Source: Blastococcus saxobsidens (GTDB lineage: Bacteria; Actinomycetota; Actinomycetes; Mycobacteriales; Geodermatophilaceae). Taken from it: 64,000 nucleotides of DNA. Shown one piece after another: positions 29,446 to 39,045 of this stretch. Made by a program: the position numbers and the translations under genes. Every line of letters starts with the position of its first letter. The stretch's first letter is position 1. The notes beneath the pieces were generated by a model, which saw nothing but the letters and a program-made list of their open reading frames with translations, was not told where the DNA came from and ran no database searches. The stretch is from NCBI RefSeq assembly GCF_010682065.1, contig NZ_JAAGWG010000013.1, forward strand, positions 1-64,000, in the 5' to 3' direction.

Positions 29446-30606
29446 TCAGGCGGCGAGTTCGGCGGCCCGGCGCGCGGCGCCGTCCATCGTGTCGACCACG
29501 GTCACCAGGGAGTGGTTGGCCTCGGCGAGGATCCGCCGGCCCTCCTCGACGTTGTTGCCGTCGAGGCGGACGACGAGGGGCTTGGTCGCCTCGTCGCCGA
29601 GGATCTCCAGGGCGGAGACGATGCCGTTGGCGACCGCGTCGCAGGAGGTGATGCCGCCGAAGACGTTGACGAAGACGCTCTTCACGGCGGGGTCGGAGAG
29701 GATGATCTCCAGACCGTTCGCCATGACCTCGGCGGAGGCGCCACCGCCGATGTCGAGGAAGTTGGCCGGCTTGACGCCGCCGAACTCCTCACCGGCGTAG
29801 GCGACGACGTCGAGGGTGCTCATGACCAGGCCGGCACCGTTGCCGATGATCCCGACCTCGCCCTCGAGCTTGACGTAGTTGAGGTCCTTCTCCTTGGCGC
29901 GCGCCTCCAGCGGGTCGGCGGCGGCGGCGTCCTCCAGCGCGGCGTGCTCGGGGTGCCGGAAGCCGGCGTTCTCGTCGAGGGTCACCTTGGCGTCGAGGGC
30001 CAGGACCGTGCCGTCCGGGGCCTTGGCCAGCGGGTTGACCTCGACCAGCGTGGCGTCCTCCTTGGCGAAGACGTCCCACAGCTGGACGGCGATGGCGATG
30101 ACCTGGTCACGCACCTCGGCCGGGAAGTTCGCGGCGTCGACGATCTCGGCGGCCTTGGCCGAGTCGACGCCCTTGCTGGCGTCGATCGGGATGCGGGCGA
30201 GGGCCTCGGGCCGCTCGACGGCGAGCTGCTCGATCTCCATGCCGCCCTCCTTCGAGGCCATGGCCAGGAAGGTGCGGTTGGAGCGGTCGAGGAGGTAGGA
30301 GAAGTAGTACTCCTCGGCGATGTCGCTGGCCTGGGCCACCATCACGCGCTGCGTGATGTGGCCCTTGATGTCCAGCCCGAGGATGTCCTGGGTGCGCGCC
30401 CTGGCGTCCTCGGGGTTGTCGGCGAGCTTCACGCCGCCGGCCTTGCCGCGGCCGCCGACCTTCACCTGCGCCTTGACGACGACGGTCTGCCCGATCTCGC
30501 GGGCGATCGCCTCCGCCTGGTCGGGCGTGTCGGCGACGCCGCCGGGGAGCACGGGGACACCGTGCGAGGCCAACAGGTCACGGGCCTGGTACTCGAAGAG
30601 ATCCAC
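29446..30606 (-). CDS. sucC: Succinyl-CoA ligase, beta subunit
   Basis: 386-residue ATP-grasp subunit. It begins [19 protein letters not shown], has the nucleotide-binding loop [16 protein letters not shown] and the C-terminal power-helix region [10 protein letters not shown] and [12 protein letters not shown]. The GTG at 30606 is chosen because homologues start at this point and no ribosome site supports the longer reading; a TACGGT hexamer lies 8 bases before it. Forms the alpha-beta enzyme with SucD. Confidence 0.96.
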   Translation of the reverse strand: MDLFEYQARDLLASHGVPVLPGGVADTPDQAEAIAREIGQTVVVKAQVKVGGRGKAGGVKLADNPEDARARTQDILGLDIKGHITQRVMVAQASDIAEEYYFSYLLDRSNRTFLAMASKEGGMEIEQLAVERPEALARIPIDASKGVDSAKAAEIVDAANFPAEVRDQVIAIAVQLWDVFAKEDATLVEVNPLAKAPDGTVLALDAKVTLDENAGFRHPEHAALEDAAAADPLEARAKEKDLNYVKLEGEVGIIGNGAGLVMSTLDVVAYAGEEFGGVKPANFLDIGGGASAEVMANGLEIILSDPAVKSVFVNVFGGITSCDAVANGIVSALEILGDEATKPLVVRLDGNNVEEGRRILAEANHSLVTVVDTMDGAARRAAELAA

Positions 30607-30614
30607 GATCAGGC

Positions 30615-30620
30615 ACCGTA
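30615..30620 (-). promoter_or_regulatory. -10 hexamer TACGGT, near-leaderless start of sucC
   Basis: TACGGT on the minus strand ends 8 bases before the sucC GTG; no Shine-Dalgarno sequence lies between. Confidence 0.45.
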
Positions 30621-30752
30621 GCCCGCCCGTAACCACAGCGCTGCCCCGGGCGTTACGTCTGTGGGTCAGCCGTGCCGTGCATCACACGATGTCTCACTCG
30701 TTCAGAGCACGAAAGGGCTGGCCCACCGCGTGTCCCCCACCGAGGAGCCCCC

Positions 30753-32627
30753 GTGCGCCGAACCGCGACCGCCCTGCTGTCCTCCGTCGTGGTCGCCGGA
30801 GGCGTGGTCGCCCTCGCGCCGCAGGCGTCCGCCACCGGCGGGATCACGCCGCGGGACCTGACGATCACCGTCACCGGGCTCGGGCCGGAGCAGCGGACGT
30901 GCCGGATCGACGCCGACCTGTACGTGCCGGCGGGCGCCACGAAGAAGCGGCCGGCGCCGGCGCTGCTGACCACCAACGGCTTCGGCGGCACCAAGGCCGA
31001 CCAGGCGGACTTCGCGCAGGGGTTCGGTGAGCACGGGTACGTGACGCTGGCCTACACCGGGCTGGGCTTCGTCGACGGCGACCAGTGCCCGATCACCCTG
31101 GACGACGTCGAGCACGACGGCGCCGCGGCGAGCCAGCTGCTGCGCTTCCTGGGCGGCGACCCGTCGATCCGGGCCGTCGACGACGCGACCGGGAAGCCGG
31201 TGCTGATCGACCAGGTCGCCCGGGAGGACGCCCGTACGAAGGTCCCCCACGACCCGGCGGTCGGCATGATCGGCGGCTCGTACGGCGGGCAGATCCAGTT
31301 CGCGACGGCGGGCTTCGAGCGGGCCGCCGGCACCGACCGGCTGGACGCGATCGTCCCGCAGATCACCTGGAACGACCTCGCGTACTCCCTCGCCCCCGAG
31401 AACAGCAGCCTGCCCGGGGGCACCGCCCGCAGCGGGTCGGTGAGCGCCTCGGGCACGGGGGTCTTCAAGTACCAGTGGGCGGCCCTGTTCACCGCCCTCG
31501 GCGCCGCCGACGGCGTGCAGGACCTCCAGGCGCTCGCCGATCCCGCCCGGTTCACCGAGTTCTTCCTGCAGGCCTCGAAGGCCCAGAACTGCGCGAACTT
31601 CGAGCCGCAGGTCTGCACCGCGCTGGCCGAGGTGGCCACGGTCGGCCACCCCAGCCAGGTCTCGATCGACTACCTGCGGTCGAACTCGGTGGCCAGCTAC
31701 ATGGCCGACGTCCGGGTGCCCACGCTGCTCGGGCAGGGCCAGGCCGACACCCTCTTCAACCTCCAGGAGTCGGTGGCCACCTACACGGCCCTCCGGCGGC
31801 AGGGGACGCCGGTCTCGCTGGTGTGGCAGTCGTGGGGGCACAGCAGCTCCGCACCGCAGCCGGGCGAGCTGGACGAACGCCACCCGGCCCGGTCGCTGCA
31901 GGGCAGGGCGGCGCTCGCCTGGTTCGACCACTACGTGCGCGACCGCGGCCCGAAGCCGCCCCAGGGTTTCGCGTACTACCGGGACTGGGTCTTCCGGGCC
32001 ACCGGCGACATCGCCGAGGCCTACGCGGTGGCACGCTCCTACCCGGTCGGCGACGAGCAGACCTTCCACCTGTCCAGCACCGGGCCCGGCGGCGGGGCGC
32101 TGGTCGGCTCGCCGGCCCAGGTCGCCCGGGGCACCAGCAGCTGGACGAGCGTGGCGCCGATCGGGCCGAACTACACCGAGACCTCGGCGCTGGACCAGAG
32201 CGGGCCGGTCACCGATCCCCCGGGCACGGCCGTCCGGTTCTCCACCGCGCCGCTGCCGCACGCCATGGACGTCGTCGGCTCCCCCCGGCTGACGGTGCAG
32301 CTGGGCTCCCCGACCGTCCCGGCGACGCAGCTGACAGGGCCGGCCGGCCAGCTGGTCGCCTACGCGAAGGTCTACGACGTCGCTCCCGACGGCAGGGCCG
32401 TCGAGCTGCCCAACCGGCTGATCTCGCCGGTGCGGATCACCGACGTGACCAGGCCGGTGACCATCGAGCTGCCCGGCATCGTCCACCGGTTCGACACGGG
32501 GCACCGGCTGGCCGTCGTCCTGGCCGGCGGGGACCTCGCCTACCGGGGATCGACCGCGCCGCAGCCGGTGACCCTCACGACCGGGGCGGGCGCACGGCAG
32601 AGCCTGACGGTCCCCGTGGTGCGGTGA
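30753..32627 (+). CDS. Secreted CocE/X-Pro dipeptidyl-peptidase-like hydrolase
   Basis: 624-residue protein. A signal peptide (RRTATALLSSVVVAGGVVALAPQASA) is followed by an alpha/beta-hydrolase domain with nucleophile motif GGSYGGQ near residue 180, the acid region LLGQGQADTLFN and a His in QSWGHSSS. The C-terminal jelly-roll domain (from about residue 440) is typical of the CocE/NonD and Xaa-Pro peptidase families. The GTG has GAGGAG 5 bases upstream. Substrate, peptide or ester, cannot be told. It interrupts the otherwise mycobacterium-like gene order. Confidence 0.87.
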   Translation: MRRTATALLSSVVVAGGVVALAPQASATGGITPRDLTITVTGLGPEQRTCRIDADLYVPAGATKKRPAPALLTTNGFGGTKADQADFAQGFGEHGYVTLAYTGLGFVDGDQCPITLDDVEHDGAAASQLLRFLGGDPSIRAVDDATGKPVLIDQVAREDARTKVPHDPAVGMIGGSYGGQIQFATAGFERAAGTDRLDAIVPQITWNDLAYSLAPENSSLPGGTARSGSVSASGTGVFKYQWAALFTALGAADGVQDLQALADPARFTEFFLQASKAQNCANFEPQVCTALAEVATVGHPSQVSIDYLRSNSVASYMADVRVPTLLGQGQADTLFNLQESVATYTALRRQGTPVSLVWQSWGHSSSAPQPGELDERHPARSLQGRAALAWFDHYVRDRGPKPPQGFAYYRDWVFRATGDIAEAYAVARSYPVGDEQTFHLSSTGPGGGALVGSPAQVARGTSSWTSVAPIGPNYTETSALDQSGPVTDPPGTAVRFSTAPLPHAMDVVGSPRLTVQLGSPTVPATQLTGPAGQLVAYAKVYDVAPDGRAVELPNRLISPVRITDVTRPVTIELPGIVHRFDTGHRLAVVLAGGDLAYRGSTAPQPVTLTTGAGARQSLTVPVVR

Positions 32628-32629
32628 GC

Positions 32630-33037
32630 TCAGGCGCCGGCCGGCGCACCGACGTGGGTGCGCACCCACTCCACGATGTCGGTGGTGGTGGCGCCGGGGG
32701 TGAACACCCCGGCGACGCCGAGGCGCTGCAGCTCGGGCACGTCCTCCTCCGGGATGATGCCGCCGCCGAAGACGACGACGTCGTCGATGCCGCGCTCGCG
32801 CAGCAGCTCGACGAGCCGGGCGAACAGCGTCATGTGCGCCCCGGAGAGGACCGAGAGGCCCACCGCGTCGGCGTCCTCCTGGACGACGGTCTCCACGATC
32901 TGCTCGGGCGTCTGGTGGAGGCCGGTGTAGACGACCTCCATGCCGGCGTCGCGCAGCGCCCGCGCGACGACCTTGGCGCCGCGGTCGTGCCCGTCGAGGC
33001 CCGGCTTGGCGATGACCACCCGGATGCGTTCGTCCAC
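32630..33037 (-). CDS. Stand-alone cobalamin-binding protein (methylmalonyl-CoA mutase C-terminal type)
   Basis: 135-residue Rossmann-like domain with the B12 base-off motif D-x-H-x-x-G (GLDGHDRG) near the N-terminus, plus [10 protein letters not shown] and [11 protein letters not shown] of the mutase family. This equals the C-terminal domain of methylmalonyl-CoA or isobutyryl-CoA mutase (IcmB/MutA small part). No catalytic mutase or MeaB chaperone gene is in the window, so its partner is encoded elsewhere. GTG start with no ribosome site. Confidence 0.88.
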   Translation of the reverse strand: MDERIRVVIAKPGLDGHDRGAKVVARALRDAGMEVVYTGLHQTPEQIVETVVQEDADAVGLSVLSGAHMTLFARLVELLRERGIDDVVVFGGGIIPEEDVPELQRLGVAGVFTPGATTTDIVEWVRTHVGAPAGA

Positions 33038-33052
33038 GGGGGCGAGCTTAGT

Positions 33053-33109
33053 AAGAGGACCCACTGCCCCCCACCACTCGCACGCTCGCGGCGGGTCCCT
33101 GCAGCGGGG
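33053..33109 (+). repeat. Dispersed hairpin, copy D (inverted)
   Basis: Carries the AAGAGGACCC tag and a diverged loop CTCGCACGCTCGCG on the plus strand, so it is inverted relative to both neighbouring genes, unlike the other four copies. Confidence 0.6.
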
Positions 33110-33112
33110 CCG

Positions 33113-34126
33113 TCAGGCAGACCGGCGGGCGCGCCAGGCGACGCCGGTGAGGACCGCGAACGCCACCCCCACGACGACCAGGCCGACGCCGGGCACGGTC
33201 CACTCCAGCTCCGCGGAGTGCGACGCGTCGCGCAGCCCCTCCAGACCGGCGACCAGGACGGTCACGGTGATCGCCAGCAACCCGCCGACGGCGGCGAGCC
33301 GCGGCCGCAGCGAGGGGGCCACGACCGAGCACAGCAGCAGTGCCCCGGCCAGCAGCAGGCCACCGAGCAGGGCCAGGCCCGGGCGCTCGAGCAGGGCCTG
33401 CGCCCCCTCGCGGGTGACCACGGTCCGCAGACCGGTGGCCGGGTCGGTGCGGAGCTCGTCCGGCACGTCGGCGGCCGGCAGGGTCAGGCACAGCACGGCG
33501 GCGACGCCGAGCAGCACGGCGGCCCCGGCCAGCACGGCGCGCAGCGGGTCGAGCGCGCCACGGTCCTCCATGACCGTCCGCCCCCAGGCGGCCAGGGCCA
33601 CGGCGCCCGCGAGGACGGTGAGTGACAGCGCGACGACGCCGAGCACCCACCCGGCGCCGACCTCGATCCCGCGGGTGAGCACCCGCTCGCCGGCGAGGAC
33701 CTCCACACCCGGCCGGGAGGTGGAGCTGCTGCCCCGGTAGATCTCGATCAGCAGCTCGCCGACGGCGAGCGTGCCGGCGATCGAGGCGTAGGCGAGACCG
33801 AACTTGGGGACGGCGCGGCGGACCAGCGTCGCGCCGACGGCGACCTGGACGGCCGGCACGAGGAGCGCCAGGAGCGCGCTCCCGGGGCCGTGCACCTGGC
33901 GCAGGACCGTCCCGTCGACGACCAGGTAGGTCGGGAACGCCGCGGCCAGCCCCGCGATGCCCGCGAGCACCAGCAGGACGCCGACGACGGGGACGACGGG
34001 CGGCACCGTGCCGACGATCAGCCGGTCGCCGCTCACCGCCACCGAGGGGGCGGTCGTGCGCCTCCCGGCGCGACGGGCGGCAGGTCGGGTGCGCTCGGTT
34101 CCGGTGCGGGCGTCGCGGTCGGGCAC
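33113..34126 (-). CDS. Uncharacterised polytopic membrane protein
   Basis: 337-residue protein with a basic N-terminus of about 35 residues, then about eight hydrophobic segments and one extracellular-type loop (YRGSSSTSRPGVEVLAGERVLTRG). No conserved domain was recognised. The GTG is supported by an AAGGGGG stretch about 5-9 bases upstream. It is divergent from the lipase gene, with about 180 bases between. Confidence 0.75.
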   Translation of the reverse strand: MPDRDARTGTERTRPAARRAGRRTTAPSVAVSGDRLIVGTVPPVVPVVGVLLVLAGIAGLAAAFPTYLVVDGTVLRQVHGPGSALLALLVPAVQVAVGATLVRRAVPKFGLAYASIAGTLAVGELLIEIYRGSSSTSRPGVEVLAGERVLTRGIEVGAGWVLGVVALSLTVLAGAVALAAWGRTVMEDRGALDPLRAVLAGAAVLLGVAAVLCLTLPAADVPDELRTDPATGLRTVVTREGAQALLERPGLALLGGLLLAGALLLCSVVAPSLRPRLAAVGGLLAITVTVLVAGLEGLRDASHSAELEWTVPGVGLVVVGVAFAVLTGVAWRARRSA

Positions 34127-34309
34127 GGTTCCCCCTTCGGCGGCTTGGTCACGAACAGGCCTCGATCGACGCCCGGCGATGACGATCGTGTGACGCTCGG
34201 CACACCGCGGCTTTACCGTCGCGTGAACGGAGCACACACGGGAGCGACGCACCGGCGGACGACCCGAACCCGAGGTTCCGCCGGACGGCTCCAGACGGGG
34301 AGAACGGCC

Positions 34310-35203
34310 ATGCAGCCATCGAGCGAGGTGAGCCCTCCTCCAGGGTGGCACACCGGCGCCGACGCCGAGGTCGCGCCACGTGGCCTGCGGGCACTGTGTT
34401 CGCCGACGACGCTGACCGGCGGCCTGACCGAGCTCGCCTGGGTCGGCGCGCACGTCCTGATGTACCCGCTGGGCACCCGCATGGAGGCCCTGCGACCCGA
34501 TCCGCGCCGGCGCACCGGGAACCAGCCGGCCGCCGTCCGGGCGCTGTTCGCCGCCGACCCGCTGGCGGCGAGGGTCCCCGTGCTGCTCGTGCACGGCCTG
34601 GTCGACAACCGGTCGGTGTTCGCCCTCACGCGCCGCAGCCTGCGCAAGCGGGGGTTCACCTCCGTCTGCTCGTGGAACTACAGCCCGCTCCTCACCGACA
34701 TCACCCTCGCCGCCACCGCCCTCGGGCAGCAGATCGAGCGGATCTGCGAGCAGACCGGCCACGACCGGGTGCACGTGGTGGGGCACAGCCTCGGCGGTCT
34801 GATCGCCCGGTACCACGTGCAGCGGCAGGGCGGCGACGAGCGCGTCGACTCGCTGATCACCCTGGGCACCCCGCACCAGGGCTCGGTCCTGGCGCACGTC
34901 CTGCCCACCCCGCTGGTGCGCCAGCTCCGCCCCGGGTCGCCGGTCCTGCGCGAGCTCGAGGAGCCCGCGCCGGGCTGCCGCACCCGCCTCACCGCCGTCT
35001 ACAGCGACCTGGACCAGGTGGTCCTGCCCACCCGGTCCGGCCGCTGCGACCACCCGGACCTCGGCGCCCGCAACGTGCTCGTCCGCGGCGTCGGGCACAT
35101 GTCGCTGCCCATCCACCGGGGCGTCCTGGACGAGGTCGCGACGACGCTCGCCGGGGCCGGGCAGCAGGACGCCGGTCGCCGCCACATCGCCGCGGTCGCC
35201 TGA
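34310..35203 (+). CDS. Alpha/beta-hydrolase, triacylglycerol lipase-like
   Basis: 297-residue protein with HGLVDN (oxyanion region), nucleophile elbow VVGHSLGGLIARYH, LGTPHQGS typical of bacterial lipases, an Asp around YSDLDQVV and a catalytic His in GVGHMSLP. No cleavable signal peptide is visible; a hydrophobic stretch near residue 40 may tether it. The ATG has GGGAG 7 bases upstream. Likely esterase or lipase; substrate unknown. Confidence 0.87.
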   Translation: MQPSSEVSPPPGWHTGADAEVAPRGLRALCSPTTLTGGLTELAWVGAHVLMYPLGTRMEALRPDPRRRTGNQPAAVRALFAADPLAARVPVLLVHGLVDNRSVFALTRRSLRKRGFTSVCSWNYSPLLTDITLAATALGQQIERICEQTGHDRVHVVGHSLGGLIARYHVQRQGGDERVDSLITLGTPHQGSVLAHVLPTPLVRQLRPGSPVLRELEEPAPGCRTRLTAVYSDLDQVVLPTRSGRCDHPDLGARNVLVRGVGHMSLPIHRGVLDEVATTLAGAGQQDAGRRHIAAVA

Positions 35204-35302
35204 GCTCTCGGCGCTCCAGCGCGCCCTGTCGACTCGTCGTCTTCACGATTCGGGTACATCACGACACGCAGAGTGCGGTGCTTGGCCGCGTCCTGACAGA
35301 TC

Positions 35303-35318
35303 GTTACGGTTCGATCAC
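35303..35318 (+). promoter_or_regulatory. GTTAC-N6-ATCAC direct repeat upstream of the M23 peptidase gene
   Basis: GTTAC (35303) and ATCAC (35314) repeat with an 11-bp period, 105 bases before the peptidase start. OmpR-type regulators such as MtrA bind similar GTNAC direct repeats and control cell-wall hydrolases in other actinobacteria. Assignment is tentative. Confidence 0.3.
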
Positions 35319-35422
35319 GGCGCCGGGTAATTCCGGCGGACGCCTCCCCGGCGTCCACGCCGTCGTCGCTCCCCCGACGAACGCCCTCGGGCGCTCGCAC
35401 CGTGCAATCCGAGAGGTCCGCC

Positions 35423-36256
35423 GTGTCTCACAGCAGTGCACAGGTGCTGGAGCGACCGGCGACCGCCGCGGACGCGCAGGCTCCCGCCGTCGTGGAGGCG
35501 CTCGCGGCCCGTCGCGCCGCCGCCGCCGCCGCCGCCGAGGACACGGGCTCCGAGCCCACCCCGGAGAAGCCCACGCTGCTCACCCGGCTGATCGGCGGCC
35601 GCCGGCTCCCCCACCCGCCGGGCCGTCGTGCCCCGATGTGGTTCGCCGCGCTGGTGGCCGGCGCCCTCGTCGCCGGGGTGCCCGGCATGTTCGGTGACCG
35701 CACCCCCGCGGTGTCCGCGTCGGCAGCCGACTACGGGCTCGGCGAGAGCACCGAGGTCAGCTTCAGCGGTGGCCTCGAGGACGCCGACGCCCGCCGCGGC
35801 ATCACCGAGGCGGAGGCGCAGGCCCGGCTCGGCGAGCTGGCCGCCTCCCGCGCCGCCCGTCAGCCGAAGACGGCCCTGCCGGTGCGCGGCACGCTCACCA
35901 CCTGCTTCTGCATGCGCTGGGGCAGCATGCACTACGGCCTGGACCTGGCGGCGCCCCTGGGCACGCCGATCCTGGCGGCCACCGACGGCGTCGTCATCCG
36001 CGCTGGGCGGGCGTCCGGCTACGGCAACGCCGTCTACATCCAGGACCCCGACGGCAACGTGCACATCTACGGGCACATGCGCTACTACAGCGTCTCCGAG
36101 GGCGACCTCGTCACCGCCGGCGACCAGATCGCCAAGGTCGGCAACGAGGGCCAGTCCACCGGCCCCCACCTGCACTACGAGCTCCACCGCGGCGGCATGG
36201 ACGGGCGCCCGATCGACCCGGCCAAGTACCTCGCCGAGCGCGGCGTGGAGGTCTGA
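35423..36256 (+). CDS. M23 family peptidoglycan endopeptidase, membrane anchored
   Basis: 277-residue protein: cytoplasmic Ala-rich N-terminus, one transmembrane helix (MWFAALVAGALVAGVPGMF, about residues 71-89), a short linker with two Cys (TTCFCMRWG) and a C-terminal LytM domain with zinc motif MHYGLDLAAP and HLHYEL. All metal residues are present, so it should be active. Start is the second GTG, which has GAGAGG 6 bases upstream. From memory it sits where Rv0950c lies in M. tuberculosis, between uvrD1 and sucC. Confidence 0.9.
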   Translation: MSHSSAQVLERPATAADAQAPAVVEALAARRAAAAAAAEDTGSEPTPEKPTLLTRLIGGRRLPHPPGRRAPMWFAALVAGALVAGVPGMFGDRTPAVSASAADYGLGESTEVSFSGGLEDADARRGITEAEAQARLGELAASRAARQPKTALPVRGTLTTCFCMRWGSMHYGLDLAAPLGTPILAATDGVVIRAGRASGYGNAVYIQDPDGNVHIYGHMRYYSVSEGDLVTAGDQIAKVGNEGQSTGPHLHYELHRGGMDGRPIDPAKYLAERGVEV

Positions 36257-36270
36257 TCCGCTTCGGCCGG

Positions 36271-36546
36271 TCAGACGTCGGTCAGCGACTCCACCACGCG
36301 CAGGGTCACGGGCACGTCGCTGAGCAGTGAGCGGTGGGCCGAGCGATCGGGGTCGGCCAGGTATCGCCGGTAGTCGGCGTCCGTGGGGAACGACAGGACG
36401 TGCACCTCCGTGCTCCCGTCCGGGCTCCGGAGCCGGCGCTCGAGCCGCCCTCCGTGCCGGTCGAGCAGCGGCAGCACCTGGTTCTCGTAGCGCTGGAACG
36501 CGCCCACCGCCTCGGGAGGGACGTCGACGACCGCCACGACGGTCAT
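36271..36546 (-). CDS. Small DUF1330-like protein
   Basis: 91-residue protein with a ferredoxin-like (dimeric alpha-beta barrel) pattern: VVAVVDVPPEAVGAFQRYE, VLPLLDRHGGRLERRL, VHVLSFPTDADYRRYLADP. DUF1330 is the best guess. A GTG at 36564 adds six residues and lies 5 bases past the uvrD stop, so it may be translated by coupling. Function unknown. Confidence 0.72.
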   Translation of the reverse strand: MTVVAVVDVPPEAVGAFQRYENQVLPLLDRHGGRLERRLRSPDGSTEVHVLSFPTDADYRRYLADPDRSAHRSLLSDVPVTLRVVESLTDV

Positions 36547-36569
36547 CCGCTGGTCGCGGGACACGCGGC

Positions 36570-38867
36570 TCAGAGCTTGACGAGAGGGGCGTAGCGGAGG
36601 ACGAGGCGCTTGGTGCCGCCGGAGCCGAAGTCGACCGTGGCCTGGGCCTTGTCGCCCACGCCGGTCACCTCCACCACGGTGCCGAGCCCGAAGGCGTCGT
36701 GGCTCACCCGGTCGCCGACCTCCACCGAGATCACCTGGCGGTTGCCGACGCCGCCGCGCAGACCGCCGGTGGACAGGCCCGTGGCCGCCACCCGGGTCTG
36801 CGCCGACCGGTAACCGGTCGACGGCGCCGGGGTGGGGTCGAGCCGCTCCCAGTGGATGGTCTCGCCCGGGATCTCGTCCAGGAACCGCGACGGCGGGTTG
36901 TATGCCGGCTGCCCCCAGCTGGTGCGCACCGTGGCCCGCGAGATGAACAGCCGCTGGCGGGCACGGGTGATGCCGACGTAGGCCAGCCGGCGCTCCTCCT
37001 CCAGCTCGCGCGGGTCGCCGAGCGCACGCAGGTGGGGGAAGACGCCGTCCTCCATGCCGGTCACGAAGACGACCGGGAACTCCAGGCCCTTGGCGGTGTG
37101 CAGCGTCATCATCGTGACCACGCCGGCGTCGTCACCGGTGACCGGGATCTGGTCGGCGTCGGCCACCAGTGACACCTGCTCCAGGAAGTCGGTGACCGTC
37201 CCGTCGGGGTTGGCCGCCTCGAACTCCGCGGCCACCGAGATGAGCTCGTTGAGGTTGTCGACGCGACCCTCGTCCTGCGGGTCGGTGCTCGCCTGCAGCT
37301 CGGCCAGGTAGCCGGTGCGGTCGAGGATGCTCTCCAGCAGCGCGGCCGGCCCCGAGCCCGTCTCCACCAGCTGCTCGAACTCCTCCAGCAGCGCGACGAA
37401 CTCCTGCAGCGCCTTGAGCGAGCGGGTGGCGAGGTCGGGCACCTCGGCGCAGCGGCGCAGGGCCGAGCCGAACGCGATCCGCTCGCGGTCGGCGAAGGAC
37501 TCGATGCAGGACTCGGCCTTGTCGCCGATGCCACGCTTGGGGACGTTGATGATCCGGCGCAGGCTGACCACGTCGGCCGGGTTCGCCACCAGCTTCAGGT
37601 AGGCCAGCGCGTCGCGGACCTCCTTGCGCTCGTAGAACCGCACGCCGCCGACGACCTTGTAGGGCATGCCGACCCGGATGAAGACCTCCTCGAACACACG
37701 GGAGGCGTTGTTCGTCCGGTAGAAGACCGCGATGTCCGCAGGTCTCGCCTTGCCCTCGTCGACCAGCGCGTCGATCTGCTCGGCGACCCAGGCGGCCTCG
37801 TCGTGCTCGTTGTCGGCGACGTAGCCCTCGATCAGCTCGCCGTCGCCGGAGTCGGTCCACAGGTTCTTGGGGCGCCGCCCGGTGTTCTTGGCGATGACGG
37901 TGTTCGCGGCCTTGAGGATCCGCTGGGTGGAGCGGTAGTTCTGCTCCAGCAGGATCGTCGTCGCCTGCGGGTAGTCGCGCTCGAACTCGTCGATGTTGCG
38001 GATCGTGGCGCCGCGGAAGGCGTAGATCGACTGGTCGGCGTCACCGACGACGCACAGCTCCGCCTGCGGCACCGGCCCCTCGCCCGTGCCGGTCAGCTCC
38101 CGCACCAGCATGTACTGGGCGTGGTTGGTGTCCTGGTACTCGTCGACCAGCACGTGCCGGAACCGGCGGCGGTAGTGCTCGGCCACGTCGGGGAAGGCCT
38201 GCAGCAGGTGGACCGTCGTCATGATCAGGTCGTCGAAGTCCATGGCGTGCGCCTCGCGCAGCCGGCGCTGGTAGAGGGTGTACGCCTCCTTGAGCACCTT
38301 CTCCGGAGCCGTCTGCGGGCTGAACGACTCCTCGTCGACCAGCTCGTTCTTCAGGTTGGAGACCTGGTTGGACAGGCTGCGCCCGGGATAGCGCTTGGCG
38401 TCGAGGTCCAGGTCCCGGGCCACCATCGTCATCAGCCGGATCGAGTCGCCCTGGTCGTAGATCGTGAACGACGACTTCATGCCGAGCTTGGCGGCCTCGG
38501 CCCGCAGGATGCGCACGCACATCGAGTGGAAGGTCGACACCCACATCGACCGCGCTCGTGGCCCGACCAGCGCGGCCACCCGGTCCTTCATCTCGCCGGC
38601 GGCCTTGTTGGTGAAGGTGATCGCCAGGATCTCGCCCGGCTGGACCCCGCGGGCACCCAGCAGGTAGGCGATCCGGTGCGTGAGCACCCGCGTCTTGCCC
38701 GACCCGGCGCCGGCGACGATGAGCAGCGGGCCGCCCTCGTGGACGACGGCGTCGCGCTGCGGGCCGTTGAGGCCGGCGAGCATCCGTTCCAGCTCCCGTC
38801 CGACCGTGCCGGGCGTGGAACGCGGCAGGGCGGCGGTGCCGGGGAGGGACTGCTGCACGCTGCTCAT
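36570..38867 (-). CDS. pcrA: ATP-dependent DNA helicase UvrD1/PcrA
   Basis: 765-residue superfamily 1A helicase for nucleotide-excision repair and replication restart. Motif I is GAGSGKT, motif II is VDEYQDTN, with QSIYAFRGA, LEQNYRST, TLHTAKGLEFPVVF and RRLAYVGITRA following in order. The C-terminal Tudor-like domain (GDRVSHDAFGLGTVVEVTG) that contacts RNA polymerase is present, as in mycobacterial UvrD1. The ATG start removes a non-conserved in-frame extension. Neighbouring chorismate mutase is divergent. Confidence 0.95.
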   Translation of the reverse strand: MSSVQQSLPGTAALPRSTPGTVGRELERMLAGLNGPQRDAVVHEGGPLLIVAGAGSGKTRVLTHRIAYLLGARGVQPGEILAITFTNKAAGEMKDRVAALVGPRARSMWVSTFHSMCVRILRAEAAKLGMKSSFTIYDQGDSIRLMTMVARDLDLDAKRYPGRSLSNQVSNLKNELVDEESFSPQTAPEKVLKEAYTLYQRRLREAHAMDFDDLIMTTVHLLQAFPDVAEHYRRRFRHVLVDEYQDTNHAQYMLVRELTGTGEGPVPQAELCVVGDADQSIYAFRGATIRNIDEFERDYPQATTILLEQNYRSTQRILKAANTVIAKNTGRRPKNLWTDSGDGELIEGYVADNEHDEAAWVAEQIDALVDEGKARPADIAVFYRTNNASRVFEEVFIRVGMPYKVVGGVRFYERKEVRDALAYLKLVANPADVVSLRRIINVPKRGIGDKAESCIESFADRERIAFGSALRRCAEVPDLATRSLKALQEFVALLEEFEQLVETGSGPAALLESILDRTGYLAELQASTDPQDEGRVDNLNELISVAAEFEAANPDGTVTDFLEQVSLVADADQIPVTGDDAGVVTMMTLHTAKGLEFPVVFVTGMEDGVFPHLRALGDPRELEEERRLAYVGITRARQRLFISRATVRTSWGQPAYNPPSRFLDEIPGETIHWERLDPTPAPSTGYRSAQTRVAATGLSTGGLRGGVGNRQVISVEVGDRVSHDAFGLGTVVEVTGVGDKAQATVDFGSGGTKRLVLRYAPLVKL

Positions 38868-39033
38868 GCCGGGGTCCCCGCGGAAACGTGGAGCGCCGGC
38901 GGAGCGTTTTCGTGGGGTGGGTTCATGACGGAGCCACTGTAAGCCGGACGGGTGACGGTCCCGGCGGGCGCGGGACCCCCCGCACCACGCGTCCCGGCGC
39001 CCGCCGCCGTGGCGCCGTCCGGCGGTCCTGTGG

Positions 39034-39039
39034 CAGACT
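39034..39039 (+). promoter_or_regulatory. -10 hexamer CAGACT for the chorismate mutase leader
   Basis: CAGACT ends 6 bases before the leader-peptide GTG, so the leader would be translated from a leaderless transcript. Same hexamer and spacing as folD. Confidence 0.45.
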
Positions 39040-39045
39040 CGCCCC

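Noticed and set aside
29512..30621. Long open frame antisense to sucC (369 codons)
   Set aside because: Composition is that of a GC-rich shadow frame (Val/Gly/Asp/Leu-rich, no domains) and the minus strand encodes a full SucC.
35204..35422. ydaO (cyclic di-AMP) riboswitch upstream of the M23 peptidase gene, as in other actinobacterial cell-wall hydrolases
   Set aside because: I could not find the conserved core segments of that riboswitch; only small local hairpins and the GTTAC repeat are seen.
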